Below, piece after piece: positions 1-5,713 of a stretch of 7,715 bases of DNA (positions are counted from its first letter, which is position 1; every line of letters starts with the position of its first letter). Both the position numbers and the translations under genes were made by a program. The notes beneath the pieces are model-generated. The model searched no databases. It saw only the letters and a program-made list of their open reading frames with translations, and had not been told where the DNA came from. Origin of the DNA: Candidatus Omnitrophota bacterium. GTDB lineage: Bacteria; Omnitrophota; Omnitrophia; Omnitrophales; Aquincolibacteriaceae. The stretch lies in the NCBI GenBank assembly GCA_023819025.1, contig JAMWDC010000090.1, positions 1-7,715 of the forward strand, given 5' to 3'.

Positions 1-55
1 CTATCACGTGGACCACAAATTCCTTGCTACTCACATCCATTCCGATGGCGATCAT
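1..55 (-). CDS. IS110-family transposase, N-terminal fragment cut by the window edge
   Basis: The first 18 codons of a minus-strand ORF read MIAIGMDVSSKEFVVHVI and then leave the window. The pattern (I/V)G(I/M)DV(S/A)(S/K)K.F.VH is how IS110-family recombinases begin. The Asp at residue 7 would be the first acidic residue of their RuvC-like DEDD catalytic domain. A purine-rich AAGGGGG (63-69) ends 7 bases before the ATG at 55, a good ribosome binding site, so I prefer this start. The frame also stays open to an ATG at 97, which has no such site. Known of the family: these enzymes move insertion sequences, in characterised members guided by a bridge RNA encoded in a non-coding end. Only 18 residues are visible, so a RuvC-fold relative cannot be excluded, and I cannot say whether the gene is intact. 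Confidence 0.55.
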   Translation of the reverse strand, partial: MIAIGMDVSSKEFVVHVI

Positions 56-127
56 TACCAAGCCCCCTTCCTGTTTGTTGGTTGTTTTTCTCAACATAGC
101 GATCGGGCAACTCGGTCTGATCATCAA

Positions 128-146
128 CCCCAACTTGCGATTGGGG
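128..146 (-). other. Small hairpin between the Nudix gene and the transposase start
   Basis: A perfect 6 bp stem (CCCCAA/TTGGGG) encloses a 7 base loop in the 110 bp gap between the Nudix stop and the transposase ATG. No T-run follows on the minus strand, so it is not a convincing intrinsic terminator. It could be a structural element of the insertion sequence's left end or a minor RNA hairpin. The rest of the gap shows nothing I can name. Confidence 0.35.
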
Positions 147-165
147 GGTCGATTCATAGAATCGC

Positions 166-702
166 CTATTTCGCGAAGTATTGTAAATAGAGAAATCCGG
201 CGATTGTCTTCGCATCCACAATCCGGCGCTCCCGGATCATTTGCGCGATCGCACGACCCGAAAAAACATGTTTTACAATCACCTCGTCTTCGTCGCCCCG
301 GCGGGGTGCCGGATAAAGTTTCTCGGCAAGAAAAAGATGCATCCGCTCCCCGGACACACCGGGCGTTGGATAAAAATCGACTAACTTAACGAGCCGTCGC
401 GATGCATATCCGATCTCCTCCCGAAGTTCCCGGCAGGCGGCACTCCGAAGGGATTCTCCAGGTTCAACTCCTCCCGCCGGAAATTCCCAGAGCCAGGTTC
501 CAGTCGCAAAACGAAACTGGCGGATGAGAACATATCGATTCAGCCTCAGGCGCGGGATGATTACAACCGATCCGGGATGTTTCAAAATTTGCCGAGACAA
601 AAGCCTTCCATCCGGCATCCGCACCATGCAATCCACCAGGTGGATCGGGCCCTTCGAGAAAATCACTTTCTTCTTCGTCACCCGGAAACTGCGGTGCATC
701 AT
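166..702 (-). CDS. Nudix hydrolase, ADP-ribose pyrophosphatase type
   Basis: A 178-residue cytosolic Nudix enzyme. A complete Nudix box (Gx5Ex7REUxEExGU) lies at residues 77-99, with G77, E83, R91, E92, E95, E96 and G98 all present; these glutamates bind the catalytic metal. The layout around it (LIRQFR at 60-64, WEFPAGG just before the box, FYPTPG at 110-115 after it) is that of ADP-ribose pyrophosphatases, which split ADP-ribose into AMP and ribose 5-phosphate. Related members hydrolyse other nucleoside diphosphate sugars, so the substrate is inferred. Length is near normal for the family and the C-terminus (DAKTIAGFLYL) looks complete. The start is ATG at 702 or the adjacent ATG at 699. 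GAGGGG sits only just upstream and is better spaced for 699. Only 6 bp separate the gene from the SAM hydrolase stop, so the two are probably translated from one mRNA. Confidence 0.9.
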   Translation of the reverse strand: MMHRSFRVTKKKVIFSKGPIHLVDCMVRMPDGRLLSRQILKHPGSVVIIPRLRLNRYVLIRQFRFATGTWLWEFPAGGVEPGESLRSAACRELREEIGYASRRLVKLVDFYPTPGVSGERMHLFLAEKLYPAPRRGDEDEVIVKHVFSGRAIAQMIRERRIVDAKTIAGFLYLQYFAK

Positions 703-708
703 TCCCCC

Positions 709-1503
709 TCAGGCCACCAACTGGAGTACCTTGACCGGTGATCCGATTATTAATTTTCCGGCAATTTTCGCTGAGCCGCACGGCCGTGCAATCTCGAGCC
801 GATTCGAACTATTAAATAGGGGTACCAGCCGACGGGATGTGCGGCCGTAAGTACTCACAAGCTTCCCGACGGCACGACGCCCGACGTACACTTTTGCGTT
901 CATCCAAAATCGCTCGCTCATATCGGCACGGCAGATATTTGTGATTCCATTCCCGAACCCATCAAAAAAAAGAATCTCGCCGCGAATCGATCGGCGGTCC
1001 TTTTGAATCCGCGGAAAATCCAAGCGGCGAACCGATCGTACAACCGGCCCTAACCGACAAAAAATACTCGAACGGCGCGCCAAATAAGCCGCCACCGGGG
1101 CCATAATGTCGCGGCCGTGAAACGTCTGCGACACGGCCCGTTTCAAAAAGTAACGCCGATTCTCGATCGATCGTATGCTGACCTTCGCTCGATGCCGCAC
1201 CACAGGATCGAGCAGGCCATTATCGGGTCCGATAAAATAATAATGCGAAGTTCGAACGCATAGGATCTTTCGGCAGGTCCCCACGCCTGGATCCACCACG
1301 CAAACAAAAATACTCCCTTTCGGAAAAAAATCGTACGACTGACTCAAGAGGACCGCCGCCTGGATAACATTTTGCGGCGGGATCTCGTGGCTAAGATCTA
1401 CGATATGGGCATGAGGATGGATCGACAGGATGACCCCTTTGAGGCATGCGGCGTAAGAATCCTGCCGGCCGAAATCGGTGAGGAGGACAATGGGTGCCGT
1501 CAT
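709..1503 (-). CDS. S-adenosylmethionine hydrolase (SAM hydroxide adenosyltransferase, DUF62 family)
   Basis: A 264-residue protein that matches the DUF62/SAM hydroxide adenosyltransferase family along its whole length. This enzyme splits SAM with water into adenosine and methionine. Visible signatures in order: VLLTDFGRQDSY (6-17), HIVDLSHEIPP (33-43), VVDPGVGTCRK (69-79), IGPDNGLLDP (91-100), FHGRDIMAPVAA (128-139), FGNGITN (183-189) and a C-terminal NSSNRLEIA...GSA block (231-245). D71, R78 and H129 fit the conserved Asp/Arg/His triad of the family. There is no signal peptide. The ATG at 1503 follows the diguanylate cyclase stop by 9 bp with only a weak ribosome binding site, suggesting coupled translation. 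The physiological role of the family in non-halogenating bacteria is not settled. The gene is sometimes annotated only as DUF62. Confidence 0.92.
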   Translation of the reverse strand: MTAPIVLLTDFGRQDSYAACLKGVILSIHPHAHIVDLSHEIPPQNVIQAAVLLSQSYDFFPKGSIFVCVVDPGVGTCRKILCVRTSHYYFIGPDNGLLDPVVRHRAKVSIRSIENRRYFLKRAVSQTFHGRDIMAPVAAYLARRSSIFCRLGPVVRSVRRLDFPRIQKDRRSIRGEILFFDGFGNGITNICRADMSERFWMNAKVYVGRRAVGKLVSTYGRTSRRLVPLFNSSNRLEIARPCGSAKIAGKLIIGSPVKVLQLVA

Positions 1504-1512
1504 GGCAGGACA

Positions 1513-2778
1513 TCAATCTTCTGATTTCCCCAGCCAAAAAGATGCATTTTTGATTTTCCGTTCGTCAGGGTCAAAAACATGAATACAGTTACGGCCTTTG
1601 CGTTTGGATTCCAGCAAGGCAGCATCCAGCCACCGGATCAGATAATCGGCATCGATGGTTCCCGTGATGAATTCGGTAATGACCCCCATACTGACGGTCA
1701 ACTGCATGGATTCCAGGGTCGGCAATTTGAGGAACAAATCGGGGTGACGGGAAATACGCCGCCGTATTCTATCGGCCGTCTTGACAGCATGTGCCAAATC
1801 GACCCCTGGCATGATGATACAAAATTCATCTCCGCCGTATCGGAACAGCGGCATGGTATTGTCCAAATCTTCCTGTACAATCTCCGAAACCTTCTGCAAC
1901 ATGTGATCACCCATTTGATGTCCAGCGGAATCGTTGATCTCCTTAAAACCGTCCAGGTCATACATGATCATAGAAAAAACTTCGGTACATAATTTACTCC
2001 GATAAACCTCCGTTGTAAGCCACTGGATCAGATACGAGCGATTGTAAACTCGTGTGAGAGGATCAATGATTGCGAGACCTTCCATACGTTCATAAGCACG
2101 CTTGAGACGTGCCTGATAACCCTGCAGAACCGCATTTTCCTCTTCGATCTGTTGTTTGAGCAAAAACTCTTTAAACCGTAAAGCTTCGTTAATCGATGCG
2201 GCCACCACCACGAGCATCATGAACAGTGAAAGATAAATATTGCTTTTGATGAAAAAGGCGTCGTTGACGGACATTTGACCGACCAACATCCCGATGGGAT
2301 AAAACAAATACAAGGGGATGCAGATTCCGGCAATCGCACGACCTCCCCACGGCATCGTGACGCCGACGATCGATACGATAAGTGCGAAAATGATATACTG
2401 GTCCACGGAAACGGATCTTCCCGAGAGCATGGACCACAAATTATGGACGCCTAAGATCATCGTCAGCATAAAGGTAAAGGCATAGGTATTGTGCCGAAAT
2501 GCGGGAACAAACGTAATCCCTAGGAAAGAAAGAAAGATCAGCTCCATGACCTCGCGGCCGCTCCACGATAAGGAAAAAACATAATTGTGCTGCGTAACAT
2601 AATCGGCGAGTTCGAGAACGGCATAAAACAGCATCAGAATGAGAATACAAAACCTTAAACGCCCGACGGCAAGATCCTCTGTATGTTGATCGAACCGGCC
2701 CCGCACCTCGTCGTGGCCGACCTCTTGATGCTTGATCAGATCCACATAGTCTGAAGCTTTAGGTTTCTTCTCAGCCAT
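1513..2778 (-). CDS. Membrane-bound GGDEF diguanylate cyclase
   Basis: A 421-residue inner-membrane signalling enzyme. A charged cytoplasmic N-terminus (1-40) is followed by about six hydrophobic helices (roughly 43-60, 76-94, 98-115, 126-143, 147-168, 180-196), a probable coiled coil (200-235) and a C-terminal GGDEF domain (about 236-405). The domain has DPLTRVYNR (239-247), the metal-binding DLDGFK (274-279), IND..GH..GD (281-291) and an intact RYGGDEF (313-319), so it should make c-di-GMP from two GTP. Where the product-inhibition motif RxxD normally sits (306-309) it has DNTM, so feedback control is probably lost. The membrane part matches no sensor domain I can name. The start ATG at 2778 has only a poor ribosome binding site, but a 29-codon ORF ends across it. 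The SAM hydrolase and Nudix genes follow at once. Confidence 0.93.
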   Translation of the reverse strand: MAEKKPKASDYVDLIKHQEVGHDEVRGRFDQHTEDLAVGRLRFCILILMLFYAVLELADYVTQHNYVFSLSWSGREVMELIFLSFLGITFVPAFRHNTYAFTFMLTMILGVHNLWSMLSGRSVSVDQYIIFALIVSIVGVTMPWGGRAIAGICIPLYLFYPIGMLVGQMSVNDAFFIKSNIYLSLFMMLVVVAASINEALRFKEFLLKQQIEEENAVLQGYQARLKRAYERMEGLAIIDPLTRVYNRSYLIQWLTTEVYRSKLCTEVFSMIMYDLDGFKEINDSAGHQMGDHMLQKVSEIVQEDLDNTMPLFRYGGDEFCIIMPGVDLAHAVKTADRIRRRISRHPDLFLKLPTLESMQLTVSMGVITEFITGTIDADYLIRWLDAALLESKRKGRNCIHVFDPDERKIKNASFWLGKSED

Positions 2779-2860
2779 GCAGCATTTCCATGAGATCGGA
2801 CATCAGACCGTCCTGATTGACTTGAAGTCCTTCATCCGATTGTTTCCAAAACCCAGTCAC
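2771..2860 (-). CDS. Possible 29-residue linking ORF ahead of the diguanylate cyclase
   Basis: The frame starts with GTG at 2860 and stops at 2771. The GTG shares GTGA with the stop of the upstream 65-residue gene. Its TGA lies inside the cyclase start (ATGGCTGA, 8 bp overlap). It therefore fills the 78 bp gap exactly, in the arrangement typical of translationally coupled genes. The peptide begins MTGFWKQSDEG and ends SDLMEMLHG, an acidic amphipathic composition. It has no ribosome binding site of its own. Alternatives are chance, or that it is the true C-terminus of the upstream protein reached through a -1 frameshift or hidden by a sequencing error. I do not recognise the peptide. Confidence 0.35.
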   Translation of the reverse strand: MTGFWKQSDEGLQVNQDGLMSDLMEMLHG

Positions 2861-3054
2861 TGACTTTGCAAAAACCTTTTGCGGCTTAGTAGAGCCCGTG
2901 CGTAACGGGATTGGAATCCTCCCATATGTTTGTTGACCTTTTCCAAAGCAATATCAATTTCTTGGAGGGACATCCGACCGACTTTATCACGTTTAATTTT
3001 ATCGCCACCCGGCGGTTTTGAATCAGCTTCTTTTTTGTCCGCATCTGCCATCAC
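2857..3054 (-). CDS. Small basic hypothetical protein (65 residues)
   Basis: I do not recognise this protein. It begins with a very hydrophilic Lys/Asp-rich stretch (1-25). A probable helical segment follows (MSLQEIDIALEKVNKHMGG, 28-46), then a strongly basic tail (SRYARALLSRKRF, 49-61). It has no signal peptide, membrane helix or cysteine pair. The case for a real gene is the very strong ribosome binding site (GGGGAGG, ending about 9 bases before the GTG at 3054; an ATG at 3051 follows directly) and a plausible promoter upstream. It sits directly ahead of the cyclase and may be co-transcribed with it. A small cytosolic partner or regulatory peptide is possible but is only a guess. The GTG/ATG choice changes one residue. 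Confidence 0.65.
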   Translation of the reverse strand: MMADADKKEADSKPPGGDKIKRDKVGRMSLQEIDIALEKVNKHMGGFQSRYARALLSRKRFLQSQ

Positions 3055-3062
3055 TTAAGACA

Positions 3063-3069
3063 CCTCCCC
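3063..3069 (-). promoter_or_regulatory. Strong Shine-Dalgarno site of the 65-residue gene
   Basis: GGGGAGG on the minus strand lies about 8-11 bases before the GTG/ATG pair at 3054/3051. It is the main evidence that this short ORF is translated. Confidence 0.7.
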
Positions 3070-3099
3070 TTCAATACAGCAACTTTCATTTCCTTGATG

Positions 3100-3128
3100 A
3101 ATATCGGCTTATCCGTGCCTCATATCAA
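3100..3128 (-). promoter_or_regulatory. Candidate sigma-70 promoter for the small gene and cyclase block
   Basis: On the minus strand TTGATA (3128-3123, 5 of 6 to TTGACA) is followed after 17 bases by GATATT (3105-3100, 4 of 6 to TATAAT). Transcription would start near 3093 and give a leader of about 40 bases that carries the strong ribosome binding site. It lies in the 169 bp gap after efp, where a new transcription unit is expected. Confidence 0.4.
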
Positions 3129-3159
3129 CAATGGGCGATCACTGGCATGAATTTCGGTA

Positions 3160-3169
3160 CTCGTACGAG
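3160..3169. promoter_or_regulatory. Perfect 10 bp palindrome, possible operator
   Basis: CTCGTACGAG is a perfect 10 bp palindrome in the gap between efp and the small gene, about 32 bp upstream of the candidate -35 box. It has no loop, so it is better read as a possible dimeric protein-binding site than as a hairpin. A palindrome of this length can occur by chance. Confidence 0.2.
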
Positions 3170-3223
3170 CATCTGACAACAGACTGCGGATATTGAAACC
3201 GGGTTTGTCGGAACGGTCAAATC

Positions 3224-3793
3224 CTATAAACTTTTTGTGGGAACGCGGTCCACATAGGACAGATCTTCAACGCTCACGCGGATGGTCTCGCCTTCTTTCA
3301 CAAATTGCGGGACCAAAATCTTCAGTCCGTTCTCCAGTTCGACTTCTTTATAAGTCGTATCCCCTTGACCTTTGATGGGCGGCGGGGCGCTTGTGACTTT
3401 CACCTCAACGATTTTTGGAAAGGCCACATTGATCGCCCGCCCCTCGGCAAACTCAACATCGATTTCCGCATTTTCTTTCAAAAAGACTTCCTGCCGCCCG
3501 ATCACCTTTTCAGGGATTGGAAATTGCTCGTAATTCTCCATGTTCATAAAAATGAAACTTCCTGCTTCTTTATATAGGTATTGCATTTTCACATGATGGA
3601 TGTCGACGTCCTCCACTTTATCTTCGGCGCGGAGGCTTTTCTCATGAATCGAACCGTCTTCCAAACTTTTGACCTTCAGGTGAACGGTTTTTCCGAATTT
3701 ACCCGTTCCACGGATTTCTTGCGACAAAACCTTGCAAATCTTCCCGTCACTACGAATGACATTACCGACTCGTATTCCGGTTGCTTCAAGCAT
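3224..3793 (-). CDS. efp: Elongation factor P
   Basis: EF-P binds the ribosome near the E site and relieves stalling at polyproline stretches. The 189-residue length is normal. The N-terminal KOW-like domain carries the functional loop EIRGTGKFGKTVHLK (26-40), where K32 aligns with E. coli Lys34, the residue that receives the activating modification. The middle OB domain includes YLYKEAGSFIFMNMENYEQ (72-90). The C-terminal OB domain has the signature NGLKILVPQFVKEGETIRV (154-172) and ends SYVDR. The loop reads GTGKFGKTV rather than the common PGKGGAFVR, so this may be a divergent EF-P subgroup. No modification enzyme (EpmA/EpmB, EarP) is in the window. The ATG at 3793 has an excellent ribosome binding site (AAAGGAG, 3801-3807, 7 bases away). 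The gene appears to be transcribed alone. Confidence 0.96.
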   Translation of the reverse strand: MLEATGIRVGNVIRSDGKICKVLSQEIRGTGKFGKTVHLKVKSLEDGSIHEKSLRAEDKVEDVDIHHVKMQYLYKEAGSFIFMNMENYEQFPIPEKVIGRQEVFLKENAEIDVEFAEGRAINVAFPKIVEVKVTSAPPPIKGQGDTTYKEVELENGLKILVPQFVKEGETIRVSVEDLSYVDRVPTKSL

Positions 3794-3843
3794 AAGGAAT
3801 CTCCTTTCCCGGCACCCATGAAGGTTGAAATCACGATCCAGGT

Positions 3844-3872
3844 TTCATATAAACTTTTAAACTTTTCATCAA
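3844..3872 (-). promoter_or_regulatory. Possible efp promoter
   Basis: In the 259 bp gap between the tRNA and efp, the minus strand has TTGATG (3872-3867). It is followed by TATGAA after 17 bases (3849-3844) or TATATG after 15 (3851-3846), in a locally AT-rich stretch. The match is moderate. I see no T-tailed hairpin to end the upstream transcript, so read-through from the tRNA is possible. Nothing else in the gap is identifiable. Confidence 0.3.
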
Positions 3873-4052
3873 GCTGCACGACAGACTCAGCGATTCAGCA
3901 CTAACTCCATCCGAATTGGTATCTTAACATCATCCTAACCATCCGGTTCGTATATGTCATGGAGCAGGATACAGATATCGCTGCCCCCAGCTGGCCCCTT
4001 GGAGACAACCTTCCATGGACCGTGACGGTTCCGCATTTGATCACGAGATCCA

Positions 4053-4123
4053 AGCGGGATACGGGAATCGAACCCGTGTAGCTGGCTTGGGAAGCCAGTG
4101 CATTGCCCCTATGCTAATCCCGC
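4053..4123 (-). tRNA. tRNA-Gly (anticodon CCC)
   Basis: A 71-base cloverleaf closes fully: a 7 bp acceptor stem (GCGGGAT/ATCCCGC), a D stem GCAT/ATGC with a 7 base loop, an anticodon stem CTGGC/GCCAG around loop TTCCCAA (anticodon CCC at 4089-4091, decodes GGG), a 4 base variable loop, and a T stem ACGGG/CCCGT with loop TTCGAAT. The discriminator base is U73, as expected for glycine. The 3' CCA is not encoded and must be added by the CCA-adding enzyme. The gene begins 11 bp after the kinase stop, so it is probably processed from the operon transcript unless a promoter lies inside the kinase gene. Confidence 0.97.
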
Positions 4124-4134
4124 TCACCGCACGA

Positions 4135-5103
4135 TTAGAATGTACCTATTTTTTTTAATATTTCAAGCCTCTCGTTAATCTCGGCTCCGCTCAGGCGCCG
4201 CAAATTTTCAAGACCGAAGTCTTCTACCGTAAAGGATGCGGTTACCGTTCCCCGCGCAACGGCCCGTTTCATATTATCAAAACTCAGATCTCCGGTCTGA
4301 GCCAAATAGCCCATCACGGCACCCGCAAAGGAATCGCCGGCACCCGTGGGATCGAACACGGCTTCAAGGGGATAAGCCGGAAGCACACAAAACTGGTTCT
4401 CATAGAAGAGCAAGGACCCGTGCTCCCCTTTTTTGATGATCACACAGCCCGGTCCCATTTCGTGAATCCGGCGTGCGGCCTTCATCAAATTCGCCTCTTG
4501 CGTCAGCTCGCGGGCTTCGCCATCATTCACCACTAATCCATCCACACGGGTCAAAACCTTCTGCAGTTCTTGACGTTTTGTTCGGATCCAGTAATTCATC
4601 GTATCACAAGCCACAAATTTCAAACGCGGTCTCTCCAGCTGATCTAAAACGCGCATTTGCAGGATTGGATCGACGTTGGCTAAGAATAGGTACGGTGGGG
4701 ATTGCGTAAACTTGAGCTTCGGATCAAATCGGGTAAGAACATTCAGTTGAGTCTCCAAGGTTTGAGCGCTGTTGAGATCCGAGCCGTATTCCCCTCTCCA
4801 GAAAAACGTCTTTCCATCGGCCTCTTCCAGATGACTTAGATCAATCGGGCGTTCCGTTAAAATCATCCGGTATTCTTCAGGGAAGTCACGACCCACCACG
4901 GCGATGAGTGCAACCGGAACGAAAAAGCTGGCCGCATATGAAAAATAAGAGGCCGATCCCCCGAAAACGCGGTCTCGCTTCCCGAAAGGCGTTTTAACCG
5001 CGTCAATGGCTACAGTACCCACCACGGCCAGCTGCGGGTTGGAAAGCGGCCGGCGCTGCGGGGTAGCTGTCGATCCTTTTGCGTAATTTCTTCGTGGCTT
5101 CAT
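4135..5103 (-). CDS. PfkB/ribokinase-family sugar or nucleoside kinase, substrate unknown
   Basis: A 322-residue cytosolic kinase of the PfkB fold. LAVVGTVAIDAV (25-36) opens the domain, with the substrate-side GGSASY at 48-53, NDGEARELT at 193-201, and the ATP-binding/anion-hole motif DPTGAGDSFAGA at 251-262 with D257 as catalytic base. The text resembles a conserved but uncharacterised PfkB group seen in several Gram-negative phyla. It lacks the RISPEAPVPV-type signature of the heptose-7-phosphate kinase HldA/RfaE1, so I do not call it that despite the neighbouring heptose genes. The start is ATG 5103, backed by GGAG 7 bases upstream; the frame also runs open to 5208. With this start it overlaps thiE by 101 bp in another frame. 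About 20 poorly conserved residues precede the fold. Confidence 0.88.
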   Translation of the reverse strand: MKPRRNYAKGSTATPQRRPLSNPQLAVVGTVAIDAVKTPFGKRDRVFGGSASYFSYAASFFVPVALIAVVGRDFPEEYRMILTERPIDLSHLEEADGKTFFWRGEYGSDLNSAQTLETQLNVLTRFDPKLKFTQSPPYLFLANVDPILQMRVLDQLERPRLKFVACDTMNYWIRTKRQELQKVLTRVDGLVVNDGEARELTQEANLMKAARRIHEMGPGCVIIKKGEHGSLLFYENQFCVLPAYPLEAVFDPTGAGDSFAGAVMGYLAQTGDLSFDNMKRAVARGTVTASFTVEDFGLENLRRLSGAEINERLEILKKIGTF

Positions 5104-5713
5104 AGACATTCTCCGCTCGAAAGAGGGAACGTACCACTGCCACTCGATGTCCACCGGCTTCCAAGACGGCATCGACGTTAACGCAATCAATTCCCCCGAT
5201 ACACACAAACGGTATTTTTATCCTTTGAGCAATTTCTCGGACGACCTCCAGCCCCACAGGCGGGTAATTGGGTTTGGTCGGCGTCGCATAAATCGGGCCG
5301 ATACTGATATAATCCACTTTTTCGTTCTGGGCCTCCAAAGCCTGTTCAACGGTATGAGTGGATTGACCAATTCTCAGAAACACGCCGGACTTTTTTGCAA
5401 TCCTCCGAATTTCGGCAACCGGCAGATCTCCTCTGCCGACGTGCAATCCATCGGCACCCACTGCGATCGCAATATCGACGCGGTCGTTGACAAAAAAAAG
5501 TTTCCGATATCGGTCCGCAATCTGACGGAACCTCAGTCCGAGATCGTAAAGAACGCAATCCGGCAGAACTTTTGAACGCAACTGAACAATATCCGCGCCT
5601 CCCGCATACACGGCTTGAATTTTGTCCAAGATGTTCGAATCCGGCGTCTCCAAGTCCGTAACCGCGTACAGCCTAAAATTTTCGAAAAGAACTTTTTTTT
5701 CGTGCTCACGCAT
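5003..5713 (-). CDS. thiE: Thiamine-phosphate synthase
   Basis: ThiE joins HMP pyrophosphate and thiazole phosphate to make thiamine phosphate. The 236-residue TIM barrel shows the expected sites: AVTD (17-20), VQLRSK (43-48; Q44, R46 and K48 contact the pyrophosphate), VNDRVDIAIAVGADGLHVG (75-93; N76 and D77), D96, STHT (118-121), IGPIYATPTK (138-147) and IGGI (172-175). HVGRGD replaces the more usual HVGQED, but the metal-binding Asp is kept. The preferred start is ATG 5713, which overlaps the heptose adenylyltransferase stop as ATGCGTGA; a TTG at 5740 is also open. The last 18 or so residues, rich in Ala and Pro, extend past the normal family end and lie wholly over the start of the kinase gene. 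No other thiamine genes are visible. Confidence 0.92.
   Translation of the reverse strand: MREHEKKVLFENFRLYAVTDLETPDSNILDKIQAVYAGGADIVQLRSKVLPDCVLYDLGLRFRQIADRYRKLFFVNDRVDIAIAVGADGLHVGRGDLPVAEIRRIAKKSGVFLRIGQSTHTVEQALEAQNEKVDYISIGPIYATPTKPNYPPVGLEVVREIAQRIKIPFVCIGGIDCVNVDAVLEAGGHRVAVVRSLFRAENVYEATKKLRKRIDSYPAAPAAFQPAAGRGGYCSH
5111..5114 (-). promoter_or_regulatory. Ribosome binding site fixing the kinase start inside thiE
   Basis: GGAG on the minus strand lies inside the thiE coding sequence, 7 bases before the ATG at 5103. An ATG at 5109 is too close to it to be served, so this decides for 5103 and supports a true overlap of the two genes. Confidence 0.6.

Noticed and set aside
128..146. 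Hairpin as an intrinsic terminator for the Nudix operon
   Set aside because: The stem is only 6 bp and no T-run follows it in the direction of transcription.
24..389. Plus-strand ORF of 121 codons
   Set aside because: It runs opposite the Nudix gene and the transposase start, has no recognisable motif and no good ribosome binding site. It is a shadow frame.
1579..1992. Plus-strand ORF of 137 codons
   Set aside because: It is antisense to the GGDEF domain, which has clear motifs on the minus strand; the plus-strand translation has none.
3055..3223. Short leader peptides or a c-di-GMP riboswitch in the gap before the small gene
   Set aside because: Frames of 12-15 codons exist, but they lack ribosome binding sites, and I see none of the conserved core of known c-di-GMP riboswitches.
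3581..3904. Plus-strand ORF of 107 codons
   Set aside because: It is antisense to the efp N-terminus and promoter region, with no motif of its own.
4053..4123. tRNA-Gly as an attachment site for an integrated element
   Set aside because: No integrase gene and no repeat of the tRNA 3' end was seen in the window.
4135..5103. PfkB kinase as the HldA/RfaE1 heptose-7-phosphate kinase
   Set aside because: The characteristic RISPEAPVPV-type segment of that subfamily is absent, so context alone does not justify the name.
4135..5208. Longer form of the PfkB kinase starting at 5208
   Set aside because: The extra N-terminal residues lie deep inside thiE, resemble nothing in the family, and ATG 5103 has a proper ribosome binding site.
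5147..5575. Plus-strand ORF of 142 codons
   Set aside because: It is antisense to thiE, whose catalytic motifs are unambiguous.
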